64,000 nt of DNA from Palsa-504 sp963844625 (GCA_963844625.1 CAWJPF010000019.1:224290-288289), one strand, 5' to 3'. Shown: positions 52,836 through 61,114, counted from the first letter of the stretch. Notes: a model not told the origin generated them from the letters alone. Numbers and translations: made by a program.

Positions 52836-53771
52836 TCATCCGCCCAGTCCGAATGCCTCCCCCACCGCAGTGATTCCGGCGGTGTCGGCGAAGGGGAAGC
52901 TGAAGATCACTTCGTCAGCGCCGGCCTCGATGTGACCCGCGACCAGGCCGGGAATCTCGTGGGGCTGGCCGACGGTGAATCCGGCGATCTCCTGCGCAGA
53001 GCCGGCCGCCGTCAGCATCTCGCGCATCTCGGCCGTGTTCTGGGCCGACGTGGTGAGGATCAGCGGGGTCATCCAGGTCACGCCGACCTCGGCCGGGTCC
53101 CGGCCGACCTCGGCGCAGTGGCGGCGGAGCACGCCGATCTTGCGGGTCAGCGTGCTGACGTCGCCCGTCACGTTGCACATGTCCCCGTAGCGGGCCACCA
53201 GCCGCAGCGTCCGCTTCTCCCCGCCGCCGCCGATCATGATCTTCGGCCCGCCTGGCTGCACGGGCCGGGGCAGGTTGCGGGCATGATCGAGCCGGTAGTG
53301 AGTGCCGGAGAAGCTCACATCCTCGCCGGTGAACATGGCCCGGCAGACCTGAACCGCCTCTTCGAGCATGTCCAGGCGCACCCGGTCAGCCGGATAGTCG
53401 ACGCCCAGGCCCTGGTGCTCAACGTCGTACCAGGCGCCCCCGATGCCGAGGATGGCCCGGCCCCGCGAGATGACGTCCAGCGTCGTGATGATCTTGGCCA
53501 GGATACCGGGGTTGCGATAGGTCACGCCGGTGACAAGCGTGCCGAGCTGCACCCGCCTGGTCCGCGCAGCCAGCGCCCCGAGCAGGGTGTACGCCTCCAG
53601 CATCGGCTGGTCCGGGCCGCCCAGGGACGGCAGCTGGAAGAAGTGATCCATGACCCACACCGAGTCGAACCCGGCTTCTTCCGCCGTCGTAGCCAGGCGG
53701 GCCACATGCTCGAACAAGTCGCCCGGATCAAATCCGGAGAAGCTGGGCAGCTGTACACCGAATCTCGTCAT
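52836..53771 (-). CDS. LLM-class F420-dependent oxidoreductase
   Basis: A 311-residue luciferase-like barrel: MTRFGVQLPSFSGFDPG, AEEAGFDSVWVMDHFFQLP, EAYTLLGALAARTRRVQLGTLVTG, RNPGILAKIITTLDVISRGRAILGIGGAW and PKIMIGGGGEKRTLRLVARYGDMCN. The IGGGGE motif and TLDVISxGR segment are typical of F420 oxidoreductases. ATG 53771 gives the standard start; a longer frame to 53819 is not needed. It converges on acetate kinase. Substrate unknown. Confidence 0.92.
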   Translation of the reverse strand: MTRFGVQLPSFSGFDPGDLFEHVARLATTAEEAGFDSVWVMDHFFQLPSLGGPDQPMLEAYTLLGALAARTRRVQLGTLVTGVTYRNPGILAKIITTLDVISRGRAILGIGGAWYDVEHQGLGVDYPADRVRLDMLEEAVQVCRAMFTGEDVSFSGTHYRLDHARNLPRPVQPGGPKIMIGGGGEKRTLRLVARYGDMCNVTGDVSTLTRKIGVLRRHCAEVGRDPAEVGVTWMTPLILTTSAQNTAEMREMLTAAGSAQEIAGFTVGQPHEIPGLVAGHIEAGADEVIFSFPFADTAGITAVGEAFGLGG

Positions 53772-53812
53772 AACGCCACAGTAGCGACTCCCCGGGGACG
53801 GGCGGCGGCCCG

Positions 53813-54100
53813 CGCACACTCCGGATCGCCGGCCAGGAAGGCCTGATCAAGCTGGTCTTCCACGGCGGCACCGGAGTTCTCCTTGGCGTCTACGCAATCT
53901 GCGAGATCGCCTCGGAGATCAGCGGCACCGGCCAGGCTATGATCCACAACGAAGCGACCATCGAGGATGTGATCCGGACGGCCTACAACACCCCGACCTT
54001 CACCTACGGCTACAAGCTGGCAGCCTCCGACGCCCTGCTCCAGCTGCACCCTGACGTCCTGCGGGCCATGCGCCTGCCGTCCCGCGCCCACCGCATCTGA
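53813..54100 (+). pseudogene. C-terminal fragment of a soluble pyridine nucleotide transhydrogenase-like flavoprotein
   Basis: The frame reads GLIKLVFHGGTGVLLGVYAI, CEIASEISGTGQAMIHNEATIEDVIR and TAYNTPTFTYGYKLAASDALL, ending HRI and a stop at 54100. This is the dimerisation domain of SthA-type transhydrogenases, with the typical YNTPTxTYGYKLAA. The FAD and NAD domains are missing. It lies 22 bases before the MarC gene. Confidence 0.82.
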
Positions 54101-54122
54101 ACCGTCGCAGGCAGGAGCCCGG

Positions 54123-54770
54123 ATGGAACTCGAATCGCTGAACGCCGCCTTCGTCATCGACACCTTCCTGCTGCTCCTGATCGGAATCGGCCCCAAGATC
54201 GCGCTGGTGCCGTTCCTCGAGACGACCAGGCAGATGCCGCAGGCCACCCAGCGCCGTGTCCTGCGCAAGATGCTGACCACCGCCGCCACGGTCGCCGTGC
54301 TCCTGCTGGTCCTCGGCGGGCTGCTGACCAGGCTGCTGCACTTCTCCCCCGGCGCCCTGGGCGTGGCGAGCGGCATCATCCTGCTCATCATCTCGGTCAC
54401 CATGGTCCTCGGAAAGCACGAAGAGGACGTCGGCAGCCACCCGGCCGAAGACAAGGACCCGATGCAGATCGCCGTCTTCCCGCTGGCCGTGCCCTACCTG
54501 CTGAACCCGGCCGGGATCGTCGTCCTGGTCACCGCCTCGGCCGAAGCCGCCTCGGTCTCTGTGGTCGCCGTCGTCGTCGGCATCCTCGTCGTGATACTCG
54601 CCCTGGACGTCGTCGTGTTCCGCTGGGCCGTGCAGGTCAGCAGCCACCTGGACGCCAGCCGGATGCTCGTCACCGAGAAAGTATTCGGCTTCTTGCTCGC
54701 CGCGCTCGCCGTGCAACTGGCGCTCAACGGGCTGTCCGACGTCGGTGTGATCCACCTGTCAGGCCACTGA
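54123..54770 (+). CDS. MarC-family (UPF0056) membrane protein
   Basis: A 215-residue protein with six membrane helices in two blocks of three, separated by an acidic loop (GKHEEDVGSHPAEDKDP). The IGPKIALVPFLETT start and the internal repeat IAVFPLAVPYLLNPAGIVVLVT match the MarC/UPF0056 pattern. Function in these bacteria is not established. A ribosome site (gcaggag) precedes the ATG at 54123. Confidence 0.87.
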   Translation: MELESLNAAFVIDTFLLLLIGIGPKIALVPFLETTRQMPQATQRRVLRKMLTTAATVAVLLLVLGGLLTRLLHFSPGALGVASGIILLIISVTMVLGKHEEDVGSHPAEDKDPMQIAVFPLAVPYLLNPAGIVVLVTASAEAASVSVVAVVVGILVVILALDVVVFRWAVQVSSHLDASRMLVTEKVFGFLLAALAVQLALNGLSDVGVIHLSGH

Positions 54771-54836
54771 AGACGCGGCAAGCCGGGTCAAGGCGCGGCT
54801 CAGCGGGAGGACGTGAGCCACGCGGACCGCCACGGC

Positions 54837-54870
54837 CCGTTCGGCATATTTAAAATATTGATCCGAACGG
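54837..54870. repeat. Dispersed inverted repeat, copy 3
   Basis: CCGTTCGG (54837-54844) and CCGAACGG (54863-54870), perfect 8-base arms around 18 AT-rich bases (CATATTTAAAATATTGAT). It lies downstream of the MarC gene and, if real, of the small opposing gene at 54967. See copies 1 and 2 at 4679-4720 and 10722-10760. Confidence 0.85.
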
Positions 54871-54966
54871 ACCGGATGCGTGCGGTCGGCCAGTGTCCGC
54901 TCCGCTGCCCTGCAGCCACCGGCTAAAGGGCGAGCCACCGCTCCCGGTGGCGGGGCCGGGCTTTCG

Positions 54967-55110
54967 CTAGCCCTCCAGTGCCGACACCGCGGCGCCGATA
55001 TCCGCCTTCACCGGGTCCCGGGCCCACAGGGTCAGGCCGAGGGCCTCGGTGCCTGCCCGCGCACCACGCTGACGACGGTGAGGAAGCGGGGAGTCGTCGA
55101 TCTGGTGCAT
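54967..55110 (-). CDS. Small protein of unknown function (47 aa)
   Basis: ATG 55110 follows AGCAGGACC. The product is MHQIDDSPLPHRRQRGARAG, then TEALGLTLWARDPVKADIGAAVSALEG. Coding evidence is weak: a ribosome site and plausible composition. An AT-rich segment (55120-55160, with TTTATTACCTATTAAG) upstream could be its promoter. I do not recognise it. Confidence 0.35.
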   Translation of the reverse strand: MHQIDDSPLPHRRQRGARAGTEALGLTLWARDPVKADIGAAVSALEG

Positions 55111-55218
55111 GACGGTCCTGCTGTCGTTTATTACCTATTAAGCTAATCAATATTATTGACATGTGACGCTGGATGCATGGCCTGATGGCCGTGACCAGCG
55201 CAGCCCAGGGGAGCGAGA

Positions 55219-55743
55219 ATGACGTATACGATCCCGGCCGCGCTGGCCGCCATCGCCGCGAGCGACCGGCCGTTCCAGCCGGACGAATGCCTGGCGCTGG
55301 CCAGGCGCGCCGCCGGTCTGCTCGAAACCGCCGCGCTGTCCCGGACGGGGACCGGGACTTCCGTGGCGCTCTGGGAAGACGAGCACTCGGTCGCCTGGCT
55401 AAACATCATGCCGGAGCGGCGTGACACCGGCTACCACGACCATGACGGGTCCGCCGTCGGAGTCTGCGTGATCGCGGGGAGCGTGACGAACGAGGGCCTG
55501 CCGATCAGCGGCCCGCGGCGCGTCCATCGCTACGGGCCGGGCGATTCGTTCTGCTTCCCGGCCTCGGGCATTCACCGGATGGACCACGACGCCGGGGCGA
55601 TCACCGTCCACGTGTATTCGCCGCCGCTGCGCGCCATCGGCTACTACGAGGTAGTAGGCGGCTTGCTTCAGCGTACGCCGGGACCGGCCGACGAAGCCTC
55701 GCCAGAAAGCCCGCGACTGCTGGAATCCCTCGGAGCCCGTTAG
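55219..55743 (+). CDS. Cysteine dioxygenase-like cupin
   Basis: A 174-residue protein. The iron-binding pattern of thiol dioxygenases is present: YHDHDGSAVGV (two His), CVIAGSVTNEGL and, later, CFPASGIHRMDHD with the third His. ALWEDEHSVAWLNIMPE precedes them. The start is ATG 55219 after GGGGAG. It may oxidise cysteine or another thiol to the sulfinate. The AT-rich region upstream holds a TTGACA hexamer (55156-55161) as a possible -35 element. Confidence 0.82.
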   Translation: MTYTIPAALAAIAASDRPFQPDECLALARRAAGLLETAALSRTGTGTSVALWEDEHSVAWLNIMPERRDTGYHDHDGSAVGVCVIAGSVTNEGLPISGPRRVHRYGPGDSFCFPASGIHRMDHDAGAITVHVYSPPLRAIGYYEVVGGLLQRTPGPADEASPESPRLLESLGAR

Positions 55744-55809
55744 CGCCCGTTCGTTCCTCTTCCCGGTGCCCATCCCTTGTTCTAGGCGGCCGAAAAACTG
55801 GATACCAGT

Positions 55810-55990
55810 CCGGCTGGGCTTACTAGCGGCACGTCGACAGTACCTGTTGTCACCGATCCCGTTCTTCGCCGCCGTCGGGCAGCACACCGACCGGATCACC
55901 CTCGGCAGCGTCGTCATCCCGATGCGCTACCAGGACCCGTTCCTGCTTGCCGAGGCCGCCCTGCGCGTGATTTCCGTGCGGCGCAAGTGA
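55810..55990 (+). pseudogene. Fragment of a luciferase-like oxidoreductase
   Basis: The frame gives SPIPFFAAVGQHTDRITLG and SVVIPMRYQDPFLLAEAALRV, the second and third strands of an LLM barrel, then VRRK and a stop. Both ends of the protein are missing. It lies directly before the zinc-ribbon/HTH gene. Confidence 0.6.
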
Positions 55991-56030
55991 GCACGTATCA
56001 TAATTTCGTGCTGACGAGTGAGGTGGCGTA

Positions 56031-56777
56031 ATGGCAGATGTAGGCGGGCCGACGGCGTGTGAGTCGTGCGGCCGCCAGTTGTCGTCTCGGCAAGGAAAAG
56101 GCAGACCAAGACGATACTGTAACGCTACTTGCCGGAGTGCGGCGCGGCGCAGGCGGGACGCTGGCCGCCGACCTGGCGTGAAGGAAAGGTTGACACCTGG
56201 CCATCGTCATGACAATCTTTACACTGTGGACCGGCTCGCTGACGCGGTCGCCCGTAGCGGCAGCGGTCTCCCGCTGGAGGCCCTGGCGGCGGCCCGGGAC
56301 TTGTCCGCCGCAGCCGGCGAGGCGCTGCAACAGGCCGCCGACCGGGCGCGCGCGGCCGGTCATAGCTGGAGGGAGATCGGCGATGTTCTCGGCACCACCC
56401 GGCAGGCTGCGTTCCAGCGGTTCGGGCACCCGGTCGACCCGCGCACCGGCGCTCCCATGAGCACGGACATCGCGCCCGGCACGGCAGACCGGGCGGTCAC
56501 GATCGTCGCCTGCCTGGCCGAAGGCCGCTGGGAGGAGGCGCGCCGGGACTTCAACGCCAAGATGAGCGAAGCCCTCGACGGCAGGCGGCTGGCGGGCGCC
56601 TGGGCGCGGATGGCCAGCCTGATCGGCGGCTACGAGGGCATGGGCGAGCCGTTCGCCCACCGGGTCGCCGATCACACCGTGGTCGAGATCCCGCTGCGCT
56701 TCGAGGCCGGCGAGGCGACCGGGCGGGTCGTCTTCGACGAGAACGGCAAGGTCGCGGGCCTGTGGCTGCGGCCATGA
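56031..56777 (+). CDS. Zinc-ribbon plus helix-turn-helix protein with a DUF3887-like C-terminal domain
   Basis: A 248-residue protein. The N-terminus has a Cys set CESCGRQL...RRYCNATCRSAARRRR, a small zinc ribbon. Residues 60-135 are helical with WREIGDVLGTTRQAAFQRFG, an HTH like that of sigma-region-4-type regulators. The end (IVACLAEGRWEEARRDFNAKMSEAL, then VEIPLRFEAGEATGRVVFDENGKVAGLWLRP) resembles DUF3887, found in secreted or signalling proteins. It overlaps the next gene by ATGA and is therefore translationally coupled to a membrane protein. A membrane-linked transcriptional switch is conceivable, but this is inference. Confidence 0.78.
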   Translation: MADVGGPTACESCGRQLSSRQGKGRPRRYCNATCRSAARRRRDAGRRPGVKERLTPGHRHDNLYTVDRLADAVARSGSGLPLEALAAARDLSAAAGEALQQAADRARAAGHSWREIGDVLGTTRQAAFQRFGHPVDPRTGAPMSTDIAPGTADRAVTIVACLAEGRWEEARRDFNAKMSEALDGRRLAGAWARMASLIGGYEGMGEPFAHRVADHTVVEIPLRFEAGEATGRVVFDENGKVAGLWLRP

Positions 56778-57094
56778 TCGCGGCGCTCGTCATCGGCGGG
56801 GTGCTCCTGCTCGCGATGATAGGCGTGGCCTGGTACGGCTGGGTCACGCTCCCAGCTGACGCGCGGGTGCCGATCCACCTCGGGACCGGCTACAACAACT
56901 TCGTGTCCAAGCGCTTCGGGCTGATCATGCACCCGGCCGCGGGGGTGCTGGTCTACGTCGCCACCGCCCTGGCGACCCACCACTCGTCCAAGTCCTCGCC
57001 TGCCTTCATCGTCCCGCTCGTCATGTGCGTCCTGCTAGCCGTCCAGGTCGGCGCGATCAAGGTGGCCCGCACCAACGCCGGGACGGCCGGGTAA
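56774..57094 (+). CDS. Small DUF1648-like membrane protein
   Basis: A 106-residue protein with three hydrophobic segments (residues 3-25, 53-68, 79-97). Between the first two it has LPADARVPIHLGTGYNNFVSK, as in DUF1648 proteins, where a short outside loop carries a VPxHxxxxG pattern. ATG 56774 overlaps the stop of the zinc-ribbon gene (ATGA). Function unknown. Confidence 0.72.
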   Translation: MIAALVIGGVLLLAMIGVAWYGWVTLPADARVPIHLGTGYNNFVSKRFGLIMHPAAGVLVYVATALATHHSSKSSPAFIVPLVMCVLLAVQVGAIKVARTNAGTAG

Positions 57095-57356
57095 GGCCGA
57101 GCGAGCCTGGGCGCGGCGCGGGCGAGGTTCCTCACTCACGGACCTGGCTCCGGCGCCGCGGCCGGCCGAGCGGCCTGCCGCTGCCGTGCAGCATGGCTGT
57201 CCTGCTGACTGCCCGTTCACCCCTCCTGTCTCCGGGGACTGCCCTGGCTTGAGTTGGCTCAGCCGGGGGGCAATCCCCGGGACAGCCGGCGACGGCGATC
57301 GGTGTTCGCCGCGTCCGCTTCAACTGGGCTGAGGCGCGGCGGGCGGTCTTAACCGG

Positions 57357-57680
57357 TCAGCGAGGCTGGATTTCGCCCATCGGGCCGAAGCCGTCATGCG
57401 GGGTGTCGATGTAGATAATCTGCGGCTGCGTGGCCACCAGGTCGGGTGCGGTGTCGAAGAACTTCTTCACGTAGGGCTGCTTGACGTGCGTGCCGCCCGC
57501 CTCGGCATCCTTGAATCCCTCGATGCAGACGAACTCGTTGTCGTCGGTAAGGCTCCGGGCGAACTGGAAGAACAAGCAGCCGTCCTCGGAGTTGACGTCC
57601 TTGGCGTAGGAGTCGGCCAGCGCCAGCCACTCGTCCATCTTCTCGGGCCGGATCTGCATCTTGATGTTGATCAGGATCAT
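57357..57680 (-). CDS. Antibiotic biosynthesis monooxygenase-like protein
   Basis: A 107-residue dimeric barrel protein: MILINIKMQIRPEKMDEWLAL, SEDGCLFFQFARSLTDDNEFVCIEGFKD, HVKQPYVKKFFDTAPDLVATQPQIIYIDTPHD. The family's E-x-F-x-D and HVxxPxxKKFF spacing is clear. GGAGGGG lies before the ATG. Third member of this fold class in the window; substrate unknown. Confidence 0.88.
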   Translation of the reverse strand: MILINIKMQIRPEKMDEWLALADSYAKDVNSEDGCLFFQFARSLTDDNEFVCIEGFKDAEAGGTHVKQPYVKKFFDTAPDLVATQPQIIYIDTPHDGFGPMGEIQPR

Positions 57681-57896
57681 GGGTCCCCTCCTGCTAGGTG
57701 CCGGTCGTCATAATCGTGGTGCGATCGCCAGCGACCGTCAACTGCAGCGGTGGCGCCTTGTAACTTTCGCTGGTCGGCATCGGCGCGCGAATAGACGATC
57801 TGGGCGGCCACGATCCTCTGGACACCGACCCACGGTGGCGTGCATAGCCGCGTAATTTGCGCCTCCCGCCGGAAGCCCGGATCCTCCGGGCCGGTG

Positions 57897-58628
57897 CTAG
57901 GCCGCGAGCATGGTCAGGATCCGGGACCACGCGTCATCGCGGGCCTCCTTGCTGAAGGCCGACGTGCCTGGCCAGAAGAACGCGTGTGCGGTATCGGGGT
58001 AGGTGACGAATTCGTGGTCGGTGCCGGCGGCCTGGAGGGCGTCGCGGATCTGGCTGCGCTGGGCGGCGTCGATCAGGGTGTCGTCTTCGCCGACCAGGTA
58101 AAGGATCCGGCCATGGATCCCTGTGGTGAGTTCCAATGTTGGTGACGGCCGGCTCATCGGGATGTCGGTCGTGGGCAGCCAGCCGCCGTACAGTACGGCC
58201 GTCCGGCTGACCGGGAGCTGGCAGGCCGCGAGATAGCTCAGATGGCCGCCGGCGCTGAAGCCAACCATCGCGATCTGCTCGATCGCTGGTTGTGATCTCA
58301 GCCAGCCGACGCCTGCTGCCGTATCGTCCAGCGCCTGCTGGCGGGTGAGCCGGTTTAGGTATGCGAAGCCTTCTTGGCGGCCGGGATCATCGCGTCCGAG
58401 CCAGCGTCCGGGTGGCGCGTCCCGGTGGTAGAACTCGGGCGCGATCGTCACGTATCCGGCTGCGGCGAGATCCTCGGCTACGCCGCGGATATCCGGGTTC
58501 ACGCCGAAGAGCTCATGTGCCACGATCACCCCGGCCGGAGCCGGGTCAGCGGCCGGCCGGGCGAGGTATGCCGGCAGGGTGGTTCCGTCAGCGACCGGGA
58601 TGCGGATCGGTTCGTTCGTAATCGTCAT
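57897..58628 (-). CDS. Dienelactone hydrolase-family protein with Ser nucleophile
   Basis: A 243-residue alpha/beta hydrolase of the DLH type: PAGVIVAHELFGVNPDIRGVAEDLA, the elbow GFSAGGHLSY (Ser instead of the Cys of classical dienelactone hydrolase), the acid in GEDDTLID and the His in DTAHAFFWPG. Expected to hydrolyse lactones or esters. It is divergent from the XRE regulator at 58688 across two palindromes, so it is probably its target. Confidence 0.9.
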   Translation of the reverse strand: MTITNEPIRIPVADGTTLPAYLARPAADPAPAGVIVAHELFGVNPDIRGVAEDLAAAGYVTIAPEFYHRDAPPGRWLGRDDPGRQEGFAYLNRLTRQQALDDTAAGVGWLRSQPAIEQIAMVGFSAGGHLSYLAACQLPVSRTAVLYGGWLPTTDIPMSRPSPTLELTTGIHGRILYLVGEDDTLIDAAQRSQIRDALQAAGTDHEFVTYPDTAHAFFWPGTSAFSKEARDDAWSRILTMLAA

Positions 58629-58653
58629 GCCCCCAGCTTGCGCACGGACGGCA

Positions 58654-58686
58654 CTGGTAACCAGAGCAGGCTGTTACTGGTACCAG
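58654..58686. promoter_or_regulatory. Paired operators between dienelactone hydrolase and XRE regulator genes
   Basis: CTGGTAACCAG (58654-58664) and CTGGTACCAG (58677-58686) are palindromes with the same half-site CTGGT, their centres about 22-23 bases apart, two helical turns. They lie between divergent starts at 58628 and 58688, so the XRE regulator probably binds both and controls both genes. Confidence 0.78.
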
Positions 58687-58687
58687 C

Positions 58688-59512
58688 ATGAGTAGGATCA
58701 ACAATGTGGCGGCTTCCGGAGACCCGCAGGCACTGGGGCAGTTGCTCCGATCACGGCGCGAGCGGCTCGCCCCCGGTGATGTCGGCTTGCGGGCAGGCGG
58801 CCGGCGGCGGGCGGCTGGGCTGCGCCGCGAGGAAGTCGCACTGCTGGCGAACCTGTCCGCCACCTACTACACCTTTCTCGAACAGGGACGCTCGGTGCGG
58901 CCCTCGCCGCGGGTGCTGGACGCCCTGGCGGCGGCCCTGCGGATGTCGGCCGCCGAGCGCGATTACCTGCACGTCCTCGCCTACGGACCCGACGGAGCCC
59001 GCACCGCCGCCGCGGCAGTAACCGCACCCCCCGAGCGGATCGATCGCGGCGTCGCTGATCTGGTCCAGCGCCTCGACCCGTTTCCCACTCTCGTCAAAGG
59101 ACGCCGCTGGGACGTGCTGGTCTCAAACCCCGCCGCGCGGGAACTGTTCGCGGACTGGGAGACGCTGCCCGCGGGCCAGCGCAACCTTGTGCGCTGGATG
59201 TTCACCACCGACCGCGCCCGGGAGGTGTACCTGGACTGGGAGGCCGAAGCCAGGGCGATGCTCGGCCGGTTCCGGCTCGCCGCCGCCCGCCATCCACACG
59301 ATCCGGACTTCACGGCACTGATCGCGGAACTGCGCCGCGACAGCGACCACGTCCGGGACTGGTGGCCCCGCCACGACGTGACCGCCGTAGGCAGTGGATC
59401 GAAGAAGCTGCTGCACCCAAGACTCGGACCGGTCGAGTATTCGCACGTCGTGCTGCAAATCGCAGACAATCCCGACCAGACACTCGTCACCTACTCCCCA
59501 GCCGGGCACTAA
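58688..59512 (+). CDS. XRE regulator with MmyB-like ligand-binding domain
   Basis: A 274-residue protein: an N-terminal XRE helix-turn-helix (LGQLLRSRRERLAP, REEVALLANLSATYYTFLEQGR with the usual YYTxLEQGR) and the C-terminal MmyB-like domain (FPTLVKGRRWDVLVSNPAARELFADWE, NLVRWMFT, RDWWPRHDV). This domain binds hydrophobic ligands in related actinobacterial proteins. The promoter pair upstream (58654-58686) and the divergent hydrolase suggest local control. Confidence 0.92.
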   Translation: MSRINNVAASGDPQALGQLLRSRRERLAPGDVGLRAGGRRRAAGLRREEVALLANLSATYYTFLEQGRSVRPSPRVLDALAAALRMSAAERDYLHVLAYGPDGARTAAAAVTAPPERIDRGVADLVQRLDPFPTLVKGRRWDVLVSNPAARELFADWETLPAGQRNLVRWMFTTDRAREVYLDWEAEARAMLGRFRLAAARHPHDPDFTALIAELRRDSDHVRDWWPRHDVTAVGSGSKKLLHPRLGPVEYSHVVLQIADNPDQTLVTYSPAGH

Positions 59513-59623
59513 GGACGCCGACCGCTAAGTACTATGCGGACGGGGTGCTCGCTGGCCCTGGCTGCGTCGGGTGATCGGCCTAGCCCGGTTGAGTCCGCCT
59601 CCTGCCGTGAATAAGGTCATAAG

Positions 59624-60367
59624 GTGACAAGGCCAGTCCCTGCCAGCCAGGCGGAGCACAACCGCCATACACGCGATGCCTATGACCGGCTCGCGGCAGT
59701 CTGGGCGGACACTACCGACGACGGGCCTTTCAACGGCCTGCTGGAGCGGCCCGCGCTGCGGTCCCTGGTGCCCGCGGGCCTGGCCGGCATGGTCGTGCTC
59801 GACGCCGGCTGCGGCTCAGGGGCGCAAGCCCAGTGGCTGCTCGATCAGGGTGCTGAGGTGATCGGAGCCGACCTGAGTCCCCGGATGATCGAGGAGGCGA
59901 GGCGCCGCTGCCAGGGCCGAGGGCGGTTTGTCGTGGCGGACCTGGCCGAGCCGCTGCCCGTAGAGCCGCGGTCGCTCGATGGCATCACCAGCTCGCTCGC
60001 GCTGCATTACGTCCGGGACTGGAGTGTCCCTCTGCGGTCATTCGCGTCGGCACTGCGCCCAGGCGGGTGGGCTGTCATCTCCCTTGATCACCCCTTCGGC
60101 CCGCGTCTGCCAAGTCAGCACGGCGGGTACTTCGACGTCGAACTGGTGATCGACACCTGGCGCAAGGCCGACGTCGAGGTGTCTCAGCGGTTCTGGAAAC
60201 GGCCGCTTTCGGCGGTTGCCGACGCCTTCGCCGACGCGGGATTCGTCATCGACCGGATCGCTGAGCCGCAGCCGTCGCAGGAAGCACTCGAGCGTTATCC
60301 AGCCGAGCTGGCAGGTATCGCCGGCATTCCGGTCTTCATCGTCTACCGGCTCAGGCTAGCGGGCTAG
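59624..60367 (+). CDS. Class I SAM-dependent methyltransferase
   Basis: A 247-residue methyltransferase. Motif I is VLDAGCGSGAQAQWLLDQG, followed by the acidic VIGADLSPRMIEEAR, a post-I loop FVVADLAEPLP, and ITSSLALHYVRDW with LRPGGWAVISLDHPF. A C-terminal domain ends RLRLAG. GTG 59624 is preceded by AAGG. Substrate unknown; monocistronic between an XRE regulator and remnants. Confidence 0.9.
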   Translation: MTRPVPASQAEHNRHTRDAYDRLAAVWADTTDDGPFNGLLERPALRSLVPAGLAGMVVLDAGCGSGAQAQWLLDQGAEVIGADLSPRMIEEARRRCQGRGRFVVADLAEPLPVEPRSLDGITSSLALHYVRDWSVPLRSFASALRPGGWAVISLDHPFGPRLPSQHGGYFDVELVIDTWRKADVEVSQRFWKRPLSAVADAFADAGFVIDRIAEPQPSQEALERYPAELAGIAGIPVFIVYRLRLAG

Positions 60368-60550
60368 CCTGAGCCGGGCCCGGGTATCACTGGCCGCGGC
60401 GTGAATGCCTCAGACATCAACCCGGACAGCTGCTTCAGGGTGTCTGCCTGGTGCGCCCACAGCCGGGGCACGTTCCACACGTAGCCGCCGTCTGCGAGGT
60501 CTTCGTCGTAGAGCGCCTGCACTTGGGTGGACACCGGGGGTTCTTCGAGA
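60364..60550 (-). pseudogene. C-terminal remnant of a carboxymuconolactone decarboxylase-family protein
   Basis: The minus frame encodes VQALYDEDLADGGYVWNVPRLWAHQADTL and KQLSGLMSEAF, then a Pro-rich end and a stop at 60364. The LYDEDxxxxGYVxNxxRLWAHQ block is the C-terminal helical part of peroxidase-like CMD proteins. The catalytic N-terminal part is missing. Confidence 0.5.
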
Positions 60551-61023
60551 AGCTTCCGGTCACGCGCGTTCTGCGCCTACCAGTTTGCGGTCAGTGGTTG
60601 TTCCCGGGCAAGCTTGGGAAGGTGTCCCGCGCGCCGAAGTGTCGGATCTGCGCTCGCGTCGCGATGATCACGCCCGTTGTCGACGCCGGGGACGCGGGCC
60701 TGGTCGTGCCGACGCAAAGTCGGGCGTGCTGTCGTCGAGGTCGCCGCTGTTCGGGGTTGTCGTCGGGGCCGTGACCTGCTTCGCGGTGGGCCGGCACCGG
60801 CCTGGCCTGCTTCTCGGGGTCATGGTGGCCGGTGTGGACGAGGCCGCCCTCGCCCGGACGTGGCCAAGGCCGGGGCGAGGCCGCACGCGGTGGCCGCCTG
60901 GCACCCGGGCAGGTCCGCCGTGCGCCGACGGCCTGATCACGGGCCTTTCCGGAGCGTAGACGGGTACCGGCTGCCGGGATCTCGAGGCTCCTTGCGGCCC
61001 GTCCCGTGGCCGGCTCGCCTCGG
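60551..61023. other. Region without a recognisable gene
   Basis: About 470 bases with overlapping open frames of random character. A GCAAGCTTGGG and other low-GC words suggest decay. Nothing else seen before the operator array at 61024. Confidence 0.4.
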
Positions 61024-61097
61024 CTTTACGTCACAAAGTTCGTCGCCCGGGCCCTTGACTTTACGCCATAAAGCAGAGTCTACTTTATGGCATAGAG
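61024..61097. promoter_or_regulatory. Three copies of an operator upstream of the winged-helix operon
   Basis: CTTTACGTCACAAAG (61024-61038), CTTTACGCCATAAAG (61059-61073) and CTTTATGGCATAGAG (61083-61097) share CTTTAYGBCAYARAG, a quasi-palindrome with CTTTA/TAAAG ends. A TTGACT hexamer (61055-61060) overlaps the middle copy as a possible -35 element. They lie 18-91 bases before the GTG at 61115. The winged-helix proteins encoded downstream are the obvious candidates to bind them. Confidence 0.75.
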
Positions 61098-61114
61098 TCG
61101 ATGGAGGAGACACT

